Shown: positions 45,680 through 53,635, counted from the first letter of the stretch. The stretch: DNA of 64,000 nucleotides from JANQHS01 sp965267505 (GCA_965267505.1 OZ254081.1:248001-312000), one strand, 5' to 3'. Notes: a model not told the origin generated them from the letters alone. Numbers and translations are program-made.

Positions 45680-46065
45680 CCTTCCAGTATTTTTAAGATT
45701 ATCTCTTTAGCATCTGAATTGTATGGCATAACTTTCTCAACCCTCTCAATTAATTCCTTTCTGTCTGCAATCACTTTCTTTTTAAGCTTGTCCTGCATAC
45801 TTGTATAAGCTTGTATAAGGTCAAAATGGATAGTCTTTAATTCAGTTGGTTTTTCTGGCAAAAGGTTATTAAACTTCAATTCCCATTCTTCCAAGACGTT
45901 TTGCAAGTACTCGAAGTACCCATCTTCAAGACCCTCCCTTTCAGAAGCCGCTTTGTGGTAGGATTCGGCGAATTTTTCCTCCCAATGTTCATAAATATTT
46001 GTAGAGTTGGTCTTTTTCCATTCTTTGAAATATTCCTCTGCTGTTAGTTCGTTATTGTGTTCCAT
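45676..46065 (-). CDS. acidic helical protein, unknown
   Basis: 129 residues, high in Glu, Lys, Tyr and Trp, with no membrane segment. It resembles many small early-region phage proteins without known role. The ATG is preceded by AGAACA, a near match to the phage start motif. Confidence 0.55.
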   Translation of the reverse strand: MEHNNELTAEEYFKEWKKTNSTNIYEHWEEKFAESYHKAASEREGLEDGYFEYLQNVLEEWELKFNNLLPEKPTELKTIHFDLIQAYTSMQDKLKKKVIADRKELIERVEKVMPYNSDAKEIILKILEG

Positions 46066-46282
46066 TGTTCTGTTTTTTAATAATCACGGGCCCCTCTGAA
46101 GTAATAGCCTTATAACAAAACATATTGACGAGCCAAGAAAACGGCCCAAGTAGTCCAGATAAAATGGAAGTAGGGATTTCCTTTATGGTGAAGTCAAATA
46201 CTTTAGTCCACCAATAAATGAATGATGTTACTCCTGATGAAAACCACAGGATTCCTAGTATGATGAAGATTATGTTGTCCAT
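46052..46282 (-). CDS. two-TM membrane protein
   Basis: 76 residues; TM segments about 4-23 and 38-58, polar tail. The ATG is preceded by the exact phage start motif TAAGAACA. It lies just upstream of a run of small genes, after the TerL gene. Confidence 0.6.
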   Translation of the reverse strand: MDNIIFIILGILWFSSGVTSFIYWWTKVFDFTIKEIPTSILSGLLGPFSWLVNMFCYKAITSEGPVIIKKQNNGTQ

Positions 46283-46297
46283 TGTTCTTACTGTTAA

Positions 46298-46351
46298 GAG
46301 AACGGGGAGCCGTTTTTATGGCTAGAACTAATCTCCCTTTGCCCCGTTCTC
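46298..46351. other. structured intergenic element after terL
   Basis: GAGAACGGGG and CCCCGTTCTC form a perfect 10-bp stem. Inside it AGCC and GGCT form a smaller hairpin around GTTTTTAT. There is no T run directly after the outer stem, so it is not a classic terminator; an mRNA leader structure for the next operon is possible. Confidence 0.5.
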
Positions 46352-46403
46352 ATCCCCTCTCAAGGATATATCAAATATATGTTTTTCTGTATGTTTTATC
46401 AAA

Positions 46404-47813
46404 TCATATTGATATTAATTTCATTTCTCCTTTCAATTCATAAAACATTCTCATCATAACAGCATCTGCTAAGTCCGGGGATCTTCCCAACAATTCCTTA
46501 GTTTTATCCTTCCCTTCTACAGAAACTTTCCCATCCTTGTCCACATCCTTTCGCTTGATAACACTTAACTCCTCGGTAAGCAATTCCCCAATTGTTTTAC
46601 CATCAATAAGCATGGAAGCAACCTTGCTCGAAAGGGTAACTTTCCCCTCTGCAACTGCTCTTGCTAAGTGGAAATAACATTGACTCTTTTGATTGGTGTA
46701 ATTCTCTTCCTTGCCTTTGTACTTGAGAGGTCTGGCATTGTTCACAAACCCCTTACTTCCCCTGATCCCATCCTTCACTCCTCCTCCTACCCCATCCTCA
46801 TCAATGACAATCTTGCTAGGTGGTATGTTGTAATCTTGCCCGAATTGGGAAACGTCTTCAATCGTTTTGTCCACCCCCTGCTTCCTGTAAACTCCCGCAT
46901 CCAGAATATGCAACCCCGCCCAAATTAGTATAACGGTTCTGTCATCCCCTAGCCTTGCTACATCGTTTGAAATGTGAGTTGCTTTCGGCTCCCAGTTTTC
47001 TTGTTCTCTTTGCTTGGCTTCTCTCTTCCATTGTAGCTCAAGTTGTTCCCCTTTATGGATCATGTCCTGAAGAGAATCGTATTCAAAGATGTTTGCGGGG
47101 TCATCTTCGTATTCAAAGTTTCCATGAAGGAGTCTTTCCTTTTGGGCTTTGTTGGTTATGCTCTTGAGGTTTTCAATGTAAGCCTTATCTAAGTATGGGT
47201 TATCAGAGATGAGAGCAGGGATAAATACTTTGTCATTGCCCAATCGATCTTCCTTGTAGGGCTTATAGAAATCGTTGTAGATCCAATTCCTTTTTGGATT
47301 ACAAGTGATCAGCATTTTAGCAGGAAGGTTAAGCTCTCGGTTTAAGTGTCTTCCTATTCTTGCCTTCAGAATGTCAAAGGCTCCGGAATGAACCTCCCCC
47401 GCCTCCTCAATCCATCCCCCTGTAAATTCAAAAGATCCAAACCTTTCAAAGAGTGGATCAGAAGGATAATACTTCAGCTCCAGTAAATCTACCCTGCTTC
47501 CAAAGATTTCTAGGAAATGATCCTGGCCATTGTATTTGTAGTTCTCAGGGCCAATGTCATAATGCTTAATTACTTTGAAGAATGTGGTTAGGGTAGTTGT
47601 TCGAAGCTTCTTCAGCTCATCCCTGCCAACAAACCACCTTGATCCTTTATGGGTAATGCACATGACTAGCAGCCATTCCCAGCCTAGCCAGGTTTTACCC
47701 CCTCCTGCTGCTCCCCCGTATGCTATGAATTTAGTTTGGGATTGTATGAGATGCCTTAAAGCTTCCCTTTGTTTTTTATTCGGCTTGAGGTGAAGCGTCC
47801 TCCCCATCTGCAA
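46404..47813 (-). CDS. terL: terminase large subunit
   Basis: 469 residues. ATPase part: Walker A GGAAGGGKTW (33-42) and Walker B-like TGGWIEEAGEV near 130-140. Nuclease part: DVARLGDDRT near 287, VIDEDGVGGG near 336 and a final SPDLADAVMM near 450, which supply the acidic metal residues. It cuts and pumps phage DNA into the head. An alternative ATG two codons inside is equally possible. It overlaps the small subunit gene by 38 bases. Confidence 0.93.
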   Translation of the reverse strand: MQMGRTLHLKPNKKQREALRHLIQSQTKFIAYGGAAGGGKTWLGWEWLLVMCITHKGSRWFVGRDELKKLRTTTLTTFFKVIKHYDIGPENYKYNGQDHFLEIFGSRVDLLELKYYPSDPLFERFGSFEFTGGWIEEAGEVHSGAFDILKARIGRHLNRELNLPAKMLITCNPKRNWIYNDFYKPYKEDRLGNDKVFIPALISDNPYLDKAYIENLKSITNKAQKERLLHGNFEYEDDPANIFEYDSLQDMIHKGEQLELQWKREAKQREQENWEPKATHISNDVARLGDDRTVILIWAGLHILDAGVYRKQGVDKTIEDVSQFGQDYNIPPSKIVIDEDGVGGGVKDGIRGSKGFVNNARPLKYKGKEENYTNQKSQCYFHLARAVAEGKVTLSSKVASMLIDGKTIGELLTEELSVIKRKDVDKDGKVSVEGKDKTKELLGRSPDLADAVMMRMFYELKGEMKLISI

Positions 47814-48207
47814 AACCTATTTCAACCTTGTTAATCGGCTCTCCATCCTTACCGGTAATCTCCTGCCTTTCTATGTACCCCCTGTGTTTGGCCTTAGTCT
47901 TTAGGTAGAATATTATTGCGGTGTCGCTTGGAACAACATCATAAGGCACAGGGTTGCCATCCTTGTCATAGTTTATCCCCTGCACTCCGTTGATCTTCTC
48001 TAGTAGTTTGCTTTCAACAAAGTCAATGCAGGATTCTTGAACCATCTTAACGGCTTCAGCATATACCTCATCCTCTTTTAGCCATCGGTAATGCGTGTCG
48101 GGTGACATTGGGATATTCTTACAGGCTGTTGTTACAATCCCCTTTGATTCTCCCAATGCTTCAAGCATCTTTTTTTTATTATCCGATTTATCCGAGGGTC
48201 TGGCCAT
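47776..48207 (-). CDS. terminase small subunit
   Basis: 143 residues. An N-terminal helix-turn-helix (GIVTTACKNIPMSPDTHYRW, about 23-42) and a helical middle, then a C-terminal acidic tail. This fits a DNA-recognising small terminase subunit placed directly before TerL. Assignment rests on position and HTH pattern. Confidence 0.7.
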   Translation of the reverse strand: MARPSDKSDNKKKMLEALGESKGIVTTACKNIPMSPDTHYRWLKEDEVYAEAVKMVQESCIDFVESKLLEKINGVQGINYDKDGNPVPYDVVPSDTAIIFYLKTKAKHRGYIERQEITGKDGEPINKVEIGFADGEDASPQAE

Positions 48208-48208
48208 C

Positions 48209-48562
48209 TCAATCCAACTTTGTCTTAAAATGCTCTATTAGCGTTTCCATCTTGAAATCATAGAAACGGTTAAAATCTTGATACCCTTCAGGCTCAGCTT
48301 CCCAAACCCTGTAAAGCACTCCCCTTAGTCTTTGACTTGGTGTCTTTCCTGATTCAAAATCCGCTTTTAGCTTTTCAAAGCTTTCAATCTCTGAAGGGTT
48401 GAAAGTTTCTTCCTTCATTGCCAGGTAGAGGTGGCTATCTTGAAAGGTCATTAGCTCCCCTGCCTTCTCCGGACTTACCTCCTGAGTGCCTATGGTAAGC
48501 TTCAATGACTTATCCCCCTTTCGGGTTGAGATCCCTTCCAATATTCCTGCTAAAACAATCAT
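48209..48562 (-). CDS. unknown protein before terminase genes
   Basis: 117 residues: N-terminal strands (IVLAGILEGISTRKGDKSLKL) that could be an OB-like or barrel fold, then a helical C-terminal half. One base separates it from the TerS gene. No family recognised. Confidence 0.55.
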   Translation of the reverse strand: MIVLAGILEGISTRKGDKSLKLTIGTQEVSPEKAGELMTFQDSHLYLAMKEETFNPSEIESFEKLKADFESGKTPSQRLRGVLYRVWEAEPEGYQDFNRFYDFKMETLIEHFKTKLD

Positions 48563-48588
48563 GTGAAATCCTTAATAGCCCGTGTCCA

Positions 48589-48762
48589 TTAGTTTATGGC
48601 TTCTTTTTTTCTTCTTCGTTTCCTAGTCAATTGATCTAAAAGTTCTTCCTCCTCACTGATCTCCTTTTTGGTGGAATTGTATTTAGTCAAATAGGCTACT
48701 GCCCTCTTATGTAGTTCGGCAAGCCTTTTTCTGATTATTAACTTTTCTAATTCCCTATCCAT
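48589..48762 (-). CDS. 57-residue basic coiled-coil protein
   Basis: From ATG 48762, which overlaps the previous stop as TGATG. Helical, with a basic C-terminus (RKRRRKKE) and an acidic middle. It ends at a TAATG that opens a five-codon mini-frame. Unknown function. Confidence 0.5.
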   Translation of the reverse strand: MDRELEKLIIRKRLAELHKRAVAYLTKYNSTKKEISEEEELLDQLTRKRRRKKEAIN

Positions 48763-49073
48763 CAGTTCAGGTTATTGACAATCCTTGTCCCTTCCGGGGT
48801 CTCACACACTTCCAACGTCTCCTTGATTTCCATCTTTTTCTTTATCCCAAAAGGACTTAATTCAGTTTGGTTCCACCTTTGGTGCTTCCTGGTTCTCCTG
48901 GAGAAATCTTTGGAGCTTCTTGTGTAGGTTTCGCATACTTGAAGCACATGAACAGCAAAACCGAGAAGAAGTATTGAAAACGATATTGTGTACCTCAATG
49001 GCCTTATGACAATCACCCCTACCGTTTGCTTGATAGCTTTCCAAAACTTCCCGAACCATTTCAATTTTTTCAT
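48762..49073 (-). CDS. single-TM protein, reading overlapped by another frame
   Basis: 103 residues with a basic N-terminus (KKLKWFGKFWKAIK), a TM-like segment at about 30-47 and a polar tail ending RIVNNLN. Its first two thirds share bases with a 71-codon frame that starts four bases earlier. The last 100 bases are unique to this frame and stay open, which supports it. Confidence 0.45.
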   Translation of the reverse strand: MKKLKWFGKFWKAIKQTVGVIVIRPLRYTISFSILLLGFAVHVLQVCETYTRSSKDFSRRTRKHQRWNQTELSPFGIKKKMEIKETLEVCETPEGTRIVNNLN

Positions 49074-49077
49074 CCAT
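48862..49077 (-). CDS. Cys-rich small protein, alternative overlapping frame
   Basis: 71 residues from ATG 49077, 11 bases after a phage promoter motif. An acidic helix, then RFCCSCASSMRNLHKKLQRF, which could be a small zinc site with a helix. It overlaps the 103-codon frame by 212 bases; one or both may be translated. Confidence 0.45.
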   Translation of the reverse strand: MDEKIEMVREVLESYQANGRGDCHKAIEVHNIVFNTSSRFCCSCASSMRNLHKKLQRFLQENQEAPKVEPN

Positions 49078-49086
49078 TGCTTTCTA

Positions 49087-49383
49087 TTAAAACAATTTTT
49101 TGGTGTTTTTACTTGCTCCCTGATCTAGTTCCTCCAATCCCCTCCTCATGTGTTCAGCAAATTGTCTGTAGGAAACAATGTAGGTTATGCCATAAAAGGT
49201 GCGGTAGTAAAGGTTGTTATCAAGCCATCCTGAATGTCTAGATCCCTTTGGCGGTGGCTTTGATTTGTAATACCTAATACCATCAACATCTATTTCCTTC
49301 CACCCATTGAAAAGCTTGTCAATCTTCTCAAATAGGTTTAGTTTCTTTTTGAAAGTGGGTTCATATACTTCAAAACCTATCAT
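49087..49383 (-). CDS. unknown protein upstream of the terminase cluster
   Basis: 98 residues, basic and aromatic (GIRYYKSKPPPKGSRHSGWL), no membrane segment. Four-base overlap with the resolvase-like gene upstream. Function unknown. Confidence 0.55.
   Translation of the reverse strand: MIGFEVYEPTFKKKLNLFEKIDKLFNGWKEIDVDGIRYYKSKPPPKGSRHSGWLDNNLYYRTFYGITYIVSYRQFAEHMRRGLEELDQGASKNTKKLF
49089..49115 (-). promoter_or_regulatory. phage promoter motif, copy 6
   Basis: Minus strand: CAAGTAA, 13 bases, TTGTTTT, then 11 bases to ATG 49077. It lies inside the end of the upstream gene and precedes the terminase cluster, so it may start the late transcript. Confidence 0.55.
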
Positions 49384-49733
49384 CTTCCCGCTATTTCCCT
49401 GTACTCTGCCACTTCCAAAATCAGGTTGAGTAAATCATCAAGCTCAAGGGCTGCATAATCCTTCTCATGGTTTTTGGTGAAGATCACAAGAGGTATTTTC
49501 CCAATCCGTTTATCATTCCTTGCCTGCTGCAAAGCTTTCCAGATGTTAAGCTTTTCCTGATTCTTTAACTCGAAATGAAATTCAGAAAGAATTCCTTGGG
49601 TGTCCATGATGTCCCCCTTGATCGATAGTCCTCCGCTGTTGGGTGTTCTTTTCACATTAGCCCCAAACTTTTCATTTAGAAGCTTGGCAATTTGAAGCTC
49701 GAAGCGTTTTCCTTTTTGTTGGGCGTTGATCAT
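49380..49733 (-). CDS. Holliday-junction-resolvase-like PD-(D/E)XK nuclease
   Basis: 117 residues. KGKRFELQIAKLL (E12), then SIKGDIMD (D41) and FHFELKNQ (E54, K56) spell the E-D-ExK metal site of the archaeal-type resolvase (Hjc) and related phage nucleases. It would cut branched recombination or replication intermediates before packaging. A palindrome-rich control region lies directly upstream. Confidence 0.75.
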   Translation of the reverse strand: MINAQQKGKRFELQIAKLLNEKFGANVKRTPNSGGLSIKGDIMDTQGILSEFHFELKNQEKLNIWKALQQARNDKRIGKIPLVIFTKNHEKDYAALELDDLLNLILEVAEYREIAGR

Positions 49734-49747
49734 TACTTTTCAAGAAG

Positions 49748-49796
49748 CTTGACTAAGGTATTTTTGTCAAGTATTTGGTGCTAAAAACTTGACAAA
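49748..49796. promoter_or_regulatory. operator-like inverted repeats before the resolvase gene
   Basis: TTTGTCAAGT (49763-49772) and ACTTGACAAA (49787-49796) are perfect inverted copies with 14 bases between. A third half site GCTTGACTAA lies at 49748-49757. The layout suggests co-operative binding of a dimeric regulator controlling the leftward genes. Confidence 0.5.
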
Positions 49797-49838
49797 GTAA
49801 AGCCCAGCAATAACATTCCTTGTTGATTGACATTACCA

Positions 49839-50270
49839 TCACCCTAAAAACAATCTTTCGACATTTTTAAATCTCCCCTCGAAGACTTCATCCATCTCCA
49901 GAAGGATTTTCCCGGTTTCAAGGGAATGAATTACTGAGCATCGATCCCGGTTGATTACTTCACCAATTTCTTTGGCTTTCATGGCTAAATGTTTCTCTGC
50001 AATGACAGAAAATATCATCCTGGATTCCACATAATTCTTCTTTCTGGTTTTGGATTTCATCTTTACCTCATCAATTCGGGTTACCATCTTGATGCAGTTG
50101 AATAGCTTGTCTACTGTCTTCAATTGGTTTTGCACCGCTTCTGCTGCAAGTATGTTTTCAAACCTCGAATCTTTAAGGATCTCATTCTTCACAGATTTGA
50201 TTATGTGAGTAATCAGTTTATCCAGATTTGATTGCTGAGACAGCTGATTGTTATTTGTTGCTAGTTCCAT
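49839..50270 (-). CDS. DnaA domain IV-like DNA-binding protein
   Basis: 143 residues. The C-terminal about 75 residues (KNYVESRMIFSVIAEKHL, KEIGEVINRDRCSVIHSLET) follow the DnaA C-terminal helix-turn-helix, including the D-R-x-S-V-x-H signature loop (usually DHTTVLHA). There is no AAA+ domain. It may bind DnaA-type boxes to control phage replication or transcription. The start carries TAAGAACAATG. Confidence 0.68.
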   Translation of the reverse strand: MELATNNNQLSQQSNLDKLITHIIKSVKNEILKDSRFENILAAEAVQNQLKTVDKLFNCIKMVTRIDEVKMKSKTRKKNYVESRMIFSVIAEKHLAMKAKEIGEVINRDRCSVIHSLETGKILLEMDEVFEGRFKNVERLFLG

Positions 50271-50289
50271 TGTTCTTATTGTTTTTGAT

Positions 50290-50631
50290 TTATTCTATTC
50301 CAAATTCTTTACACTTCTGATACACTTCCATTGCCCTGGTCTTTTGGTGACTGAAAACCCTTTCAAAGTAGTTTTTGAATTCTGTATGGGGTAAACTGGA
50401 TTGCTTTCGAATGAAATATCTCCAGTCCTCCGCTGTTGGGAAATTCTCCCTTGGATGCTCCACCATTGTTTTTGCTATCTTCTGCGTGGCATGGGGAAGC
50501 ATACACCATTGCCGGTAGGTTATCGCAAAATCTTCAAACCATTGAACCGCATCCTTTACCTGTGGCTCTGTTACCAAAGGCCCATCATGGGTTAGCAGCT
50601 CCATTACCTTTTTCCTAATCGCCTTTTTCAT
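50290..50631 (-). CDS. unknown replication-region protein
   Basis: 113 residues, helical, basic, with several His and Trp (PQVKDAVQWFEDFAITYRQW). No family recognised. It sits between the DnaA-C-like and helicase-loader-region genes, so a replication role is plausible. Confidence 0.5.
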   Translation of the reverse strand: MKKAIRKKVMELLTHDGPLVTEPQVKDAVQWFEDFAITYRQWCMLPHATQKIAKTMVEHPRENFPTAEDWRYFIRKQSSLPHTEFKNYFERVFSHQKTRAMEVYQKCKEFGIE

Positions 50632-50641
50632 CTTTCCTTTC

Positions 50642-51286
50642 TTAAGTTTGCTTTTTTCTATCCTTCAAGAATTTATCCCTGAACTTTTGGTAAGCCGGAT
50701 CATTCAGCTTTTCCTTCATGTTTTTGGGATCTTTCTTCTTTTCATTGATTTGATCAATCTCCTCCATCAGAAGCTTTAACCATTTCCCACTTCCCTTATC
50801 CTTTTCACTCAGCTCATTCCAATCCTTATCCTCCTGCTGCCTTCTCTTGTACTCCTCCATGTTCCTTGCCCTCTGGATCAGTAATGCCCTTTCTTTCCAG
50901 TATTCCTCCAGCAAAATGAAAAGCGTTGGTTGGGTAAGCACCCCGTATAACTTTCCCCAGGTCCCCTTACCAGCCTCCTGAACGAAATACAGCCATTCCA
51001 AAAGGCTCATGTTCCCATACTTGTCATGCAAAACCTCATTTGCGATAAACTCAGTCTCCTGGGGGGTTAAGCGTTTTGATTGCTCGATCTTGTGGGAAGT
51101 AAGGATTAACCCGATCCCGCTTATCAAATTTCCCAGCGCAACATCTTTTTCTAAATTTCTGAGCGGCTGGGCCTCACCCTTTAAAATTTTTGAGATCTCA
51201 TCAAGAAGATCTGTCCTTGTCTGGGATTTGCCCAAATAATTTTCTTCTGAGCTCTTGTGCTTGTTCAAAATCATTTTGTTGTCCAT
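50642..51286 (-). CDS. unknown replication-region protein, helical
   Basis: 214 residues. A central YGNMSLLEWLYFVQEAGKGT segment and a long Lys/Glu-rich C-terminus. The TAAGAACAATG motif fixes the start even though it overlaps the upstream gene by 86 bases. Proteins like this recur beside DnaD-like initiators in Bacteroidota phages; a loader or partner function is possible. Confidence 0.55.
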   Translation of the reverse strand: MDNKMILNKHKSSEENYLGKSQTRTDLLDEISKILKGEAQPLRNLEKDVALGNLISGIGLILTSHKIEQSKRLTPQETEFIANEVLHDKYGNMSLLEWLYFVQEAGKGTWGKLYGVLTQPTLFILLEEYWKERALLIQRARNMEEYKRRQQEDKDWNELSEKDKGSGKWLKLLMEEIDQINEKKKDPKNMKEKLNDPAYQKFRDKFLKDRKKQT

Positions 51287-51917
51287 TGTTCTTACTGTTT
51301 TTATTCATTTTTCTTATCCAATTTCTTACTGTTGCCTTCCAGTCTTGCATTTTCTTTCTTGAACTGCCCACGATATATCCTACGGACTCGTAATAATCCA
51401 CCCACTCCTCTGCCTGTTGCTTGGCTATCTCTGGATGTCCAATTTTTTCAAAAAAATAATCTTCCAATTCCTGAAAAGAAGAGGGTCGAGACTTCGACCC
51501 GTTCCCTATGTTCTCTGGTTTAATGGTTAATTGGTTTATAGGTTTATCTATACTGGCAATGCTTTGGACTTGCTTTGTACTGTGCTTTTGTATTGCTTTG
51601 TCCAGTGCTTTTGTATTTGCTTTTGTATTTTTTACTAAGGCAATTACATTAGCAGAATACTGATTTTTTGACTTTTCTAACAGCTTAAAAAAGCCCCAAT
51701 CTACCAGGTCATCAAACGCCTTTTTATAGGTTCGATAGTTTCTTATTCCAACAGCATCCATGGCCATTCCGGTTGGAAATCCGAACTTGTTTTTCCACCC
51801 TAAACGGTTGTTATGTTCAATGGCAAAAAAGTAAATGGCAGTATGGTTAGGTGAAATCATATCGGTATTCTCAAAACAGAAGTCAAACCAATTTCTTGAA
51901 AGCTCATATCCTGTCAT
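51201..51917 (-). CDS. DnaD-like replication initiation protein
   Basis: 238 residues. An N-terminal winged-helix-like part (MDAVGIRNYRTYKKAFDDLV, WGFFKLL) and a C-terminal DnaD/DnaB-type segment (QAEEWVDYYESVGYIVGSSR, then DWKATVRNWIRK). Such proteins open the phage origin and help load helicase. The last 86 bases overlap the following gene. Confidence 0.7.
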   Translation of the reverse strand: MTGYELSRNWFDFCFENTDMISPNHTAIYFFAIEHNNRLGWKNKFGFPTGMAMDAVGIRNYRTYKKAFDDLVDWGFFKLLEKSKNQYSANVIALVKNTKANTKALDKAIQKHSTKQVQSIASIDKPINQLTIKPENIGNGSKSRPSSFQELEDYFFEKIGHPEIAKQQAEEWVDYYESVGYIVGSSRKKMQDWKATVRNWIRKMNKNSKNNGQQNDFEQAQELRRKLFGQIPDKDRSS

Positions 51918-52477
51918 TTGTACCTGGATAAACTAATTAAACACCCACTTTTTCTCAATTCACTAATCGAATAATGGAAAAACTGCGTCTTATCCGGGTT
52001 GCTCATGGGCATCCTTATTTGATCTGACAAGCCACTATTCCTGAACTCATTTAGGTCGATTAGCATGTAAGTGTGTATGCTTGACTCATCTTCAGTCTTC
52101 CATGCATATAGGTATATGTCTCCAAATCCCTTCCGTATTTTGTCAATTTCAGTTTCAAAGCCATAGTAAGATTTGCTTCTAATCGTGAAATCTCCATATG
52201 ACAAGTATTTGTGTTTCCTATTCCTTACAGGAATATCTGTCTTATCTATGCTCAAGGCATAATCAAAACCCTCTTTCATGTCCTGACTAGGGGTAGCTTG
52301 TCGCATTGAAAAGAAGTATTGGGGATGTCTTTTCAGTATTTCCAAATAGTCATCCTTGTACTTGAAATGATCTAATCTGATAGATTCAGATATTCTTTCG
52401 CTTCTAGTCATGACCTCAGATTTTATTTCCCCAATTGAACCAACCATCATCCTTTTGGCATCTGCTGAATAGTTCAA
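51914..52477 (-). CDS. unknown protein, possible nuclease fold
   Basis: 187 residues, alpha/beta, with YGDFTIRSKSYYGFETEIDK and SSIHTYMLIDLNEFRNS. The layout D-x(n)-E could be a PD-(D/E)XK-like core but I cannot identify the motif firmly. It overlaps the methyltransferase gene by 62 bases, so the two are co-expressed; a partner endonuclease is one option. Confidence 0.5.
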   Translation of the reverse strand: MNYSADAKRMMVGSIGEIKSEVMTRSERISESIRLDHFKYKDDYLEILKRHPQYFFSMRQATPSQDMKEGFDYALSIDKTDIPVRNRKHKYLSYGDFTIRSKSYYGFETEIDKIRKGFGDIYLYAWKTEDESSIHTYMLIDLNEFRNSGLSDQIRMPMSNPDKTQFFHYSISELRKSGCLISLSRYK

Positions 52478-53588
52478 TTCTAGGCAGTTCTCCTACCAAA
52501 TCTGTGATCAACCCTCTAACCCTATAGGGCTTCTGTGAGTGTTCCATTATAGGGTCATCCAAGACTTGACTTATGGAAGCGTCCATTCTTGTAATAGATC
52601 CCCGTTTAGCAATCAGACATAATTCTGTATTCGCCCTCGTCCAAGACCCATTTCCGAAAAACCAACTATCGCTTTTCTTGTTCTTCTTAACCCATACGAA
52701 TCCGCAGGTACTATACTCAAATCCCCAGGATTCAATTACCTTAAAGGCTTCCTGTAATATCGGGTATGTGACCCACAGAAACAGGATAGAATTGTCCTCT
52801 GCAATGTCTTTTACTGGAAGGGAGCAAATCTGGTCAACTGACATGGTCGAATAATGAAGGCTTTGATTCTTTTGCCCACCTTCCCAATACGACCAAGCCG
52901 GATCTGCATAAATAATGCTGAATTTGGTGTCTGTGTTGAATATGTCCACTTCATTGGAATAGCTTAGATCCAACTTTTCCTTAGCTTCCTTTTCCTTTTC
53001 CCGGACCTGTTCAATCTTCTTTTTCTTCTGGATGTCCTGGTAAGCTTGGTTTATGGTCAATTCACCCAAAGCCAGCTTATCCTTTACGTCAATGTCCGCT
53101 TCGTTTTCAATCTGTTTTACTTTGTGGATGGTATCATGTGATACCCTGGCAATTTCTGAAAGTTCTTTCCGGGTATCTACTGAACTTTTCGCAGATATCT
53201 GCGAAATGTCTGTTCGCTCACCCTGGTTTTCCTTCCCCCTCTTCTTGTAGTATTCTTCCAACCTAAGTGCTAGCACAGATCTTTGATACTTATTGATGTT
53301 TCGCCTTCCAAACTGGTTCCGGATTATCCAAACCTTAACATCTTCGTAGGTGTCGAATTCTTTAGAAATGGCATCATATTCCAGCCCATGTGATTGGGCA
53401 ATCTCGAGCCTATTGTGACCATCAGCTAAAATTTCATAGATTTCTCCAGTTTCTTTATCTGGATAATGTGCTATAACTAGCGAATCTCTAATGCCTTCTT
53501 CAAGGCAGTTATTTTCTAACTGGTCGAATTCTTCTTGACTCAGTCGAGGGATAAGATCCCTTATTTCATTCTTAATTTGTATGTCCAT
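52416..53588 (-). CDS. ParB-like domain fused to MT-A70 adenine methyltransferase
   Basis: 390 residues. The N-terminal 110 residues form a ParB/Sulfiredoxin-like domain (ILADGHNRLEIA, DGHNR at 56-60; QFGRRNINKYQRS). A helix-turn-helix and coiled-coil linker spans about 140-205. The MT-A70 domain begins near 220 with DPAW (229-232, the catalytic DPPW-type motif), then SWTRANTELCLIAKRG and HSQKPYRVR. It probably makes N6-methyladenine, protecting phage DNA from host restriction or marking it. TAAGAACAATG precedes the start. Confidence 0.88.
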   Translation of the reverse strand: MDIQIKNEIRDLIPRLSQEEFDQLENNCLEEGIRDSLVIAHYPDKETGEIYEILADGHNRLEIAQSHGLEYDAISKEFDTYEDVKVWIIRNQFGRRNINKYQRSVLALRLEEYYKKRGKENQGERTDISQISAKSSVDTRKELSEIARVSHDTIHKVKQIENEADIDVKDKLALGELTINQAYQDIQKKKKIEQVREKEKEAKEKLDLSYSNEVDIFNTDTKFSIIYADPAWSYWEGGQKNQSLHYSTMSVDQICSLPVKDIAEDNSILFLWVTYPILQEAFKVIESWGFEYSTCGFVWVKKNKKSDSWFFGNGSWTRANTELCLIAKRGSITRMDASISQVLDDPIMEHSQKPYRVRGLITDLVGELPRIELFSRCQKDDGWFNWGNKI

Positions 53589-53607
53589 TGTTCTTATGTT
53601 TAAAAGG

Positions 53608-53635
53608 AAAGGGGGAGAGCCTAATAACCCCCTTT
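53608..53635 (-). terminator. hairpin between zinc-ribbon and methyltransferase genes
   Basis: Minus strand AAAGGGGG and CCCCCTTT pair over a 12-nt loop and are followed by CCTTTT. It could attenuate transcription into the methyltransferase gene. Confidence 0.5.
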
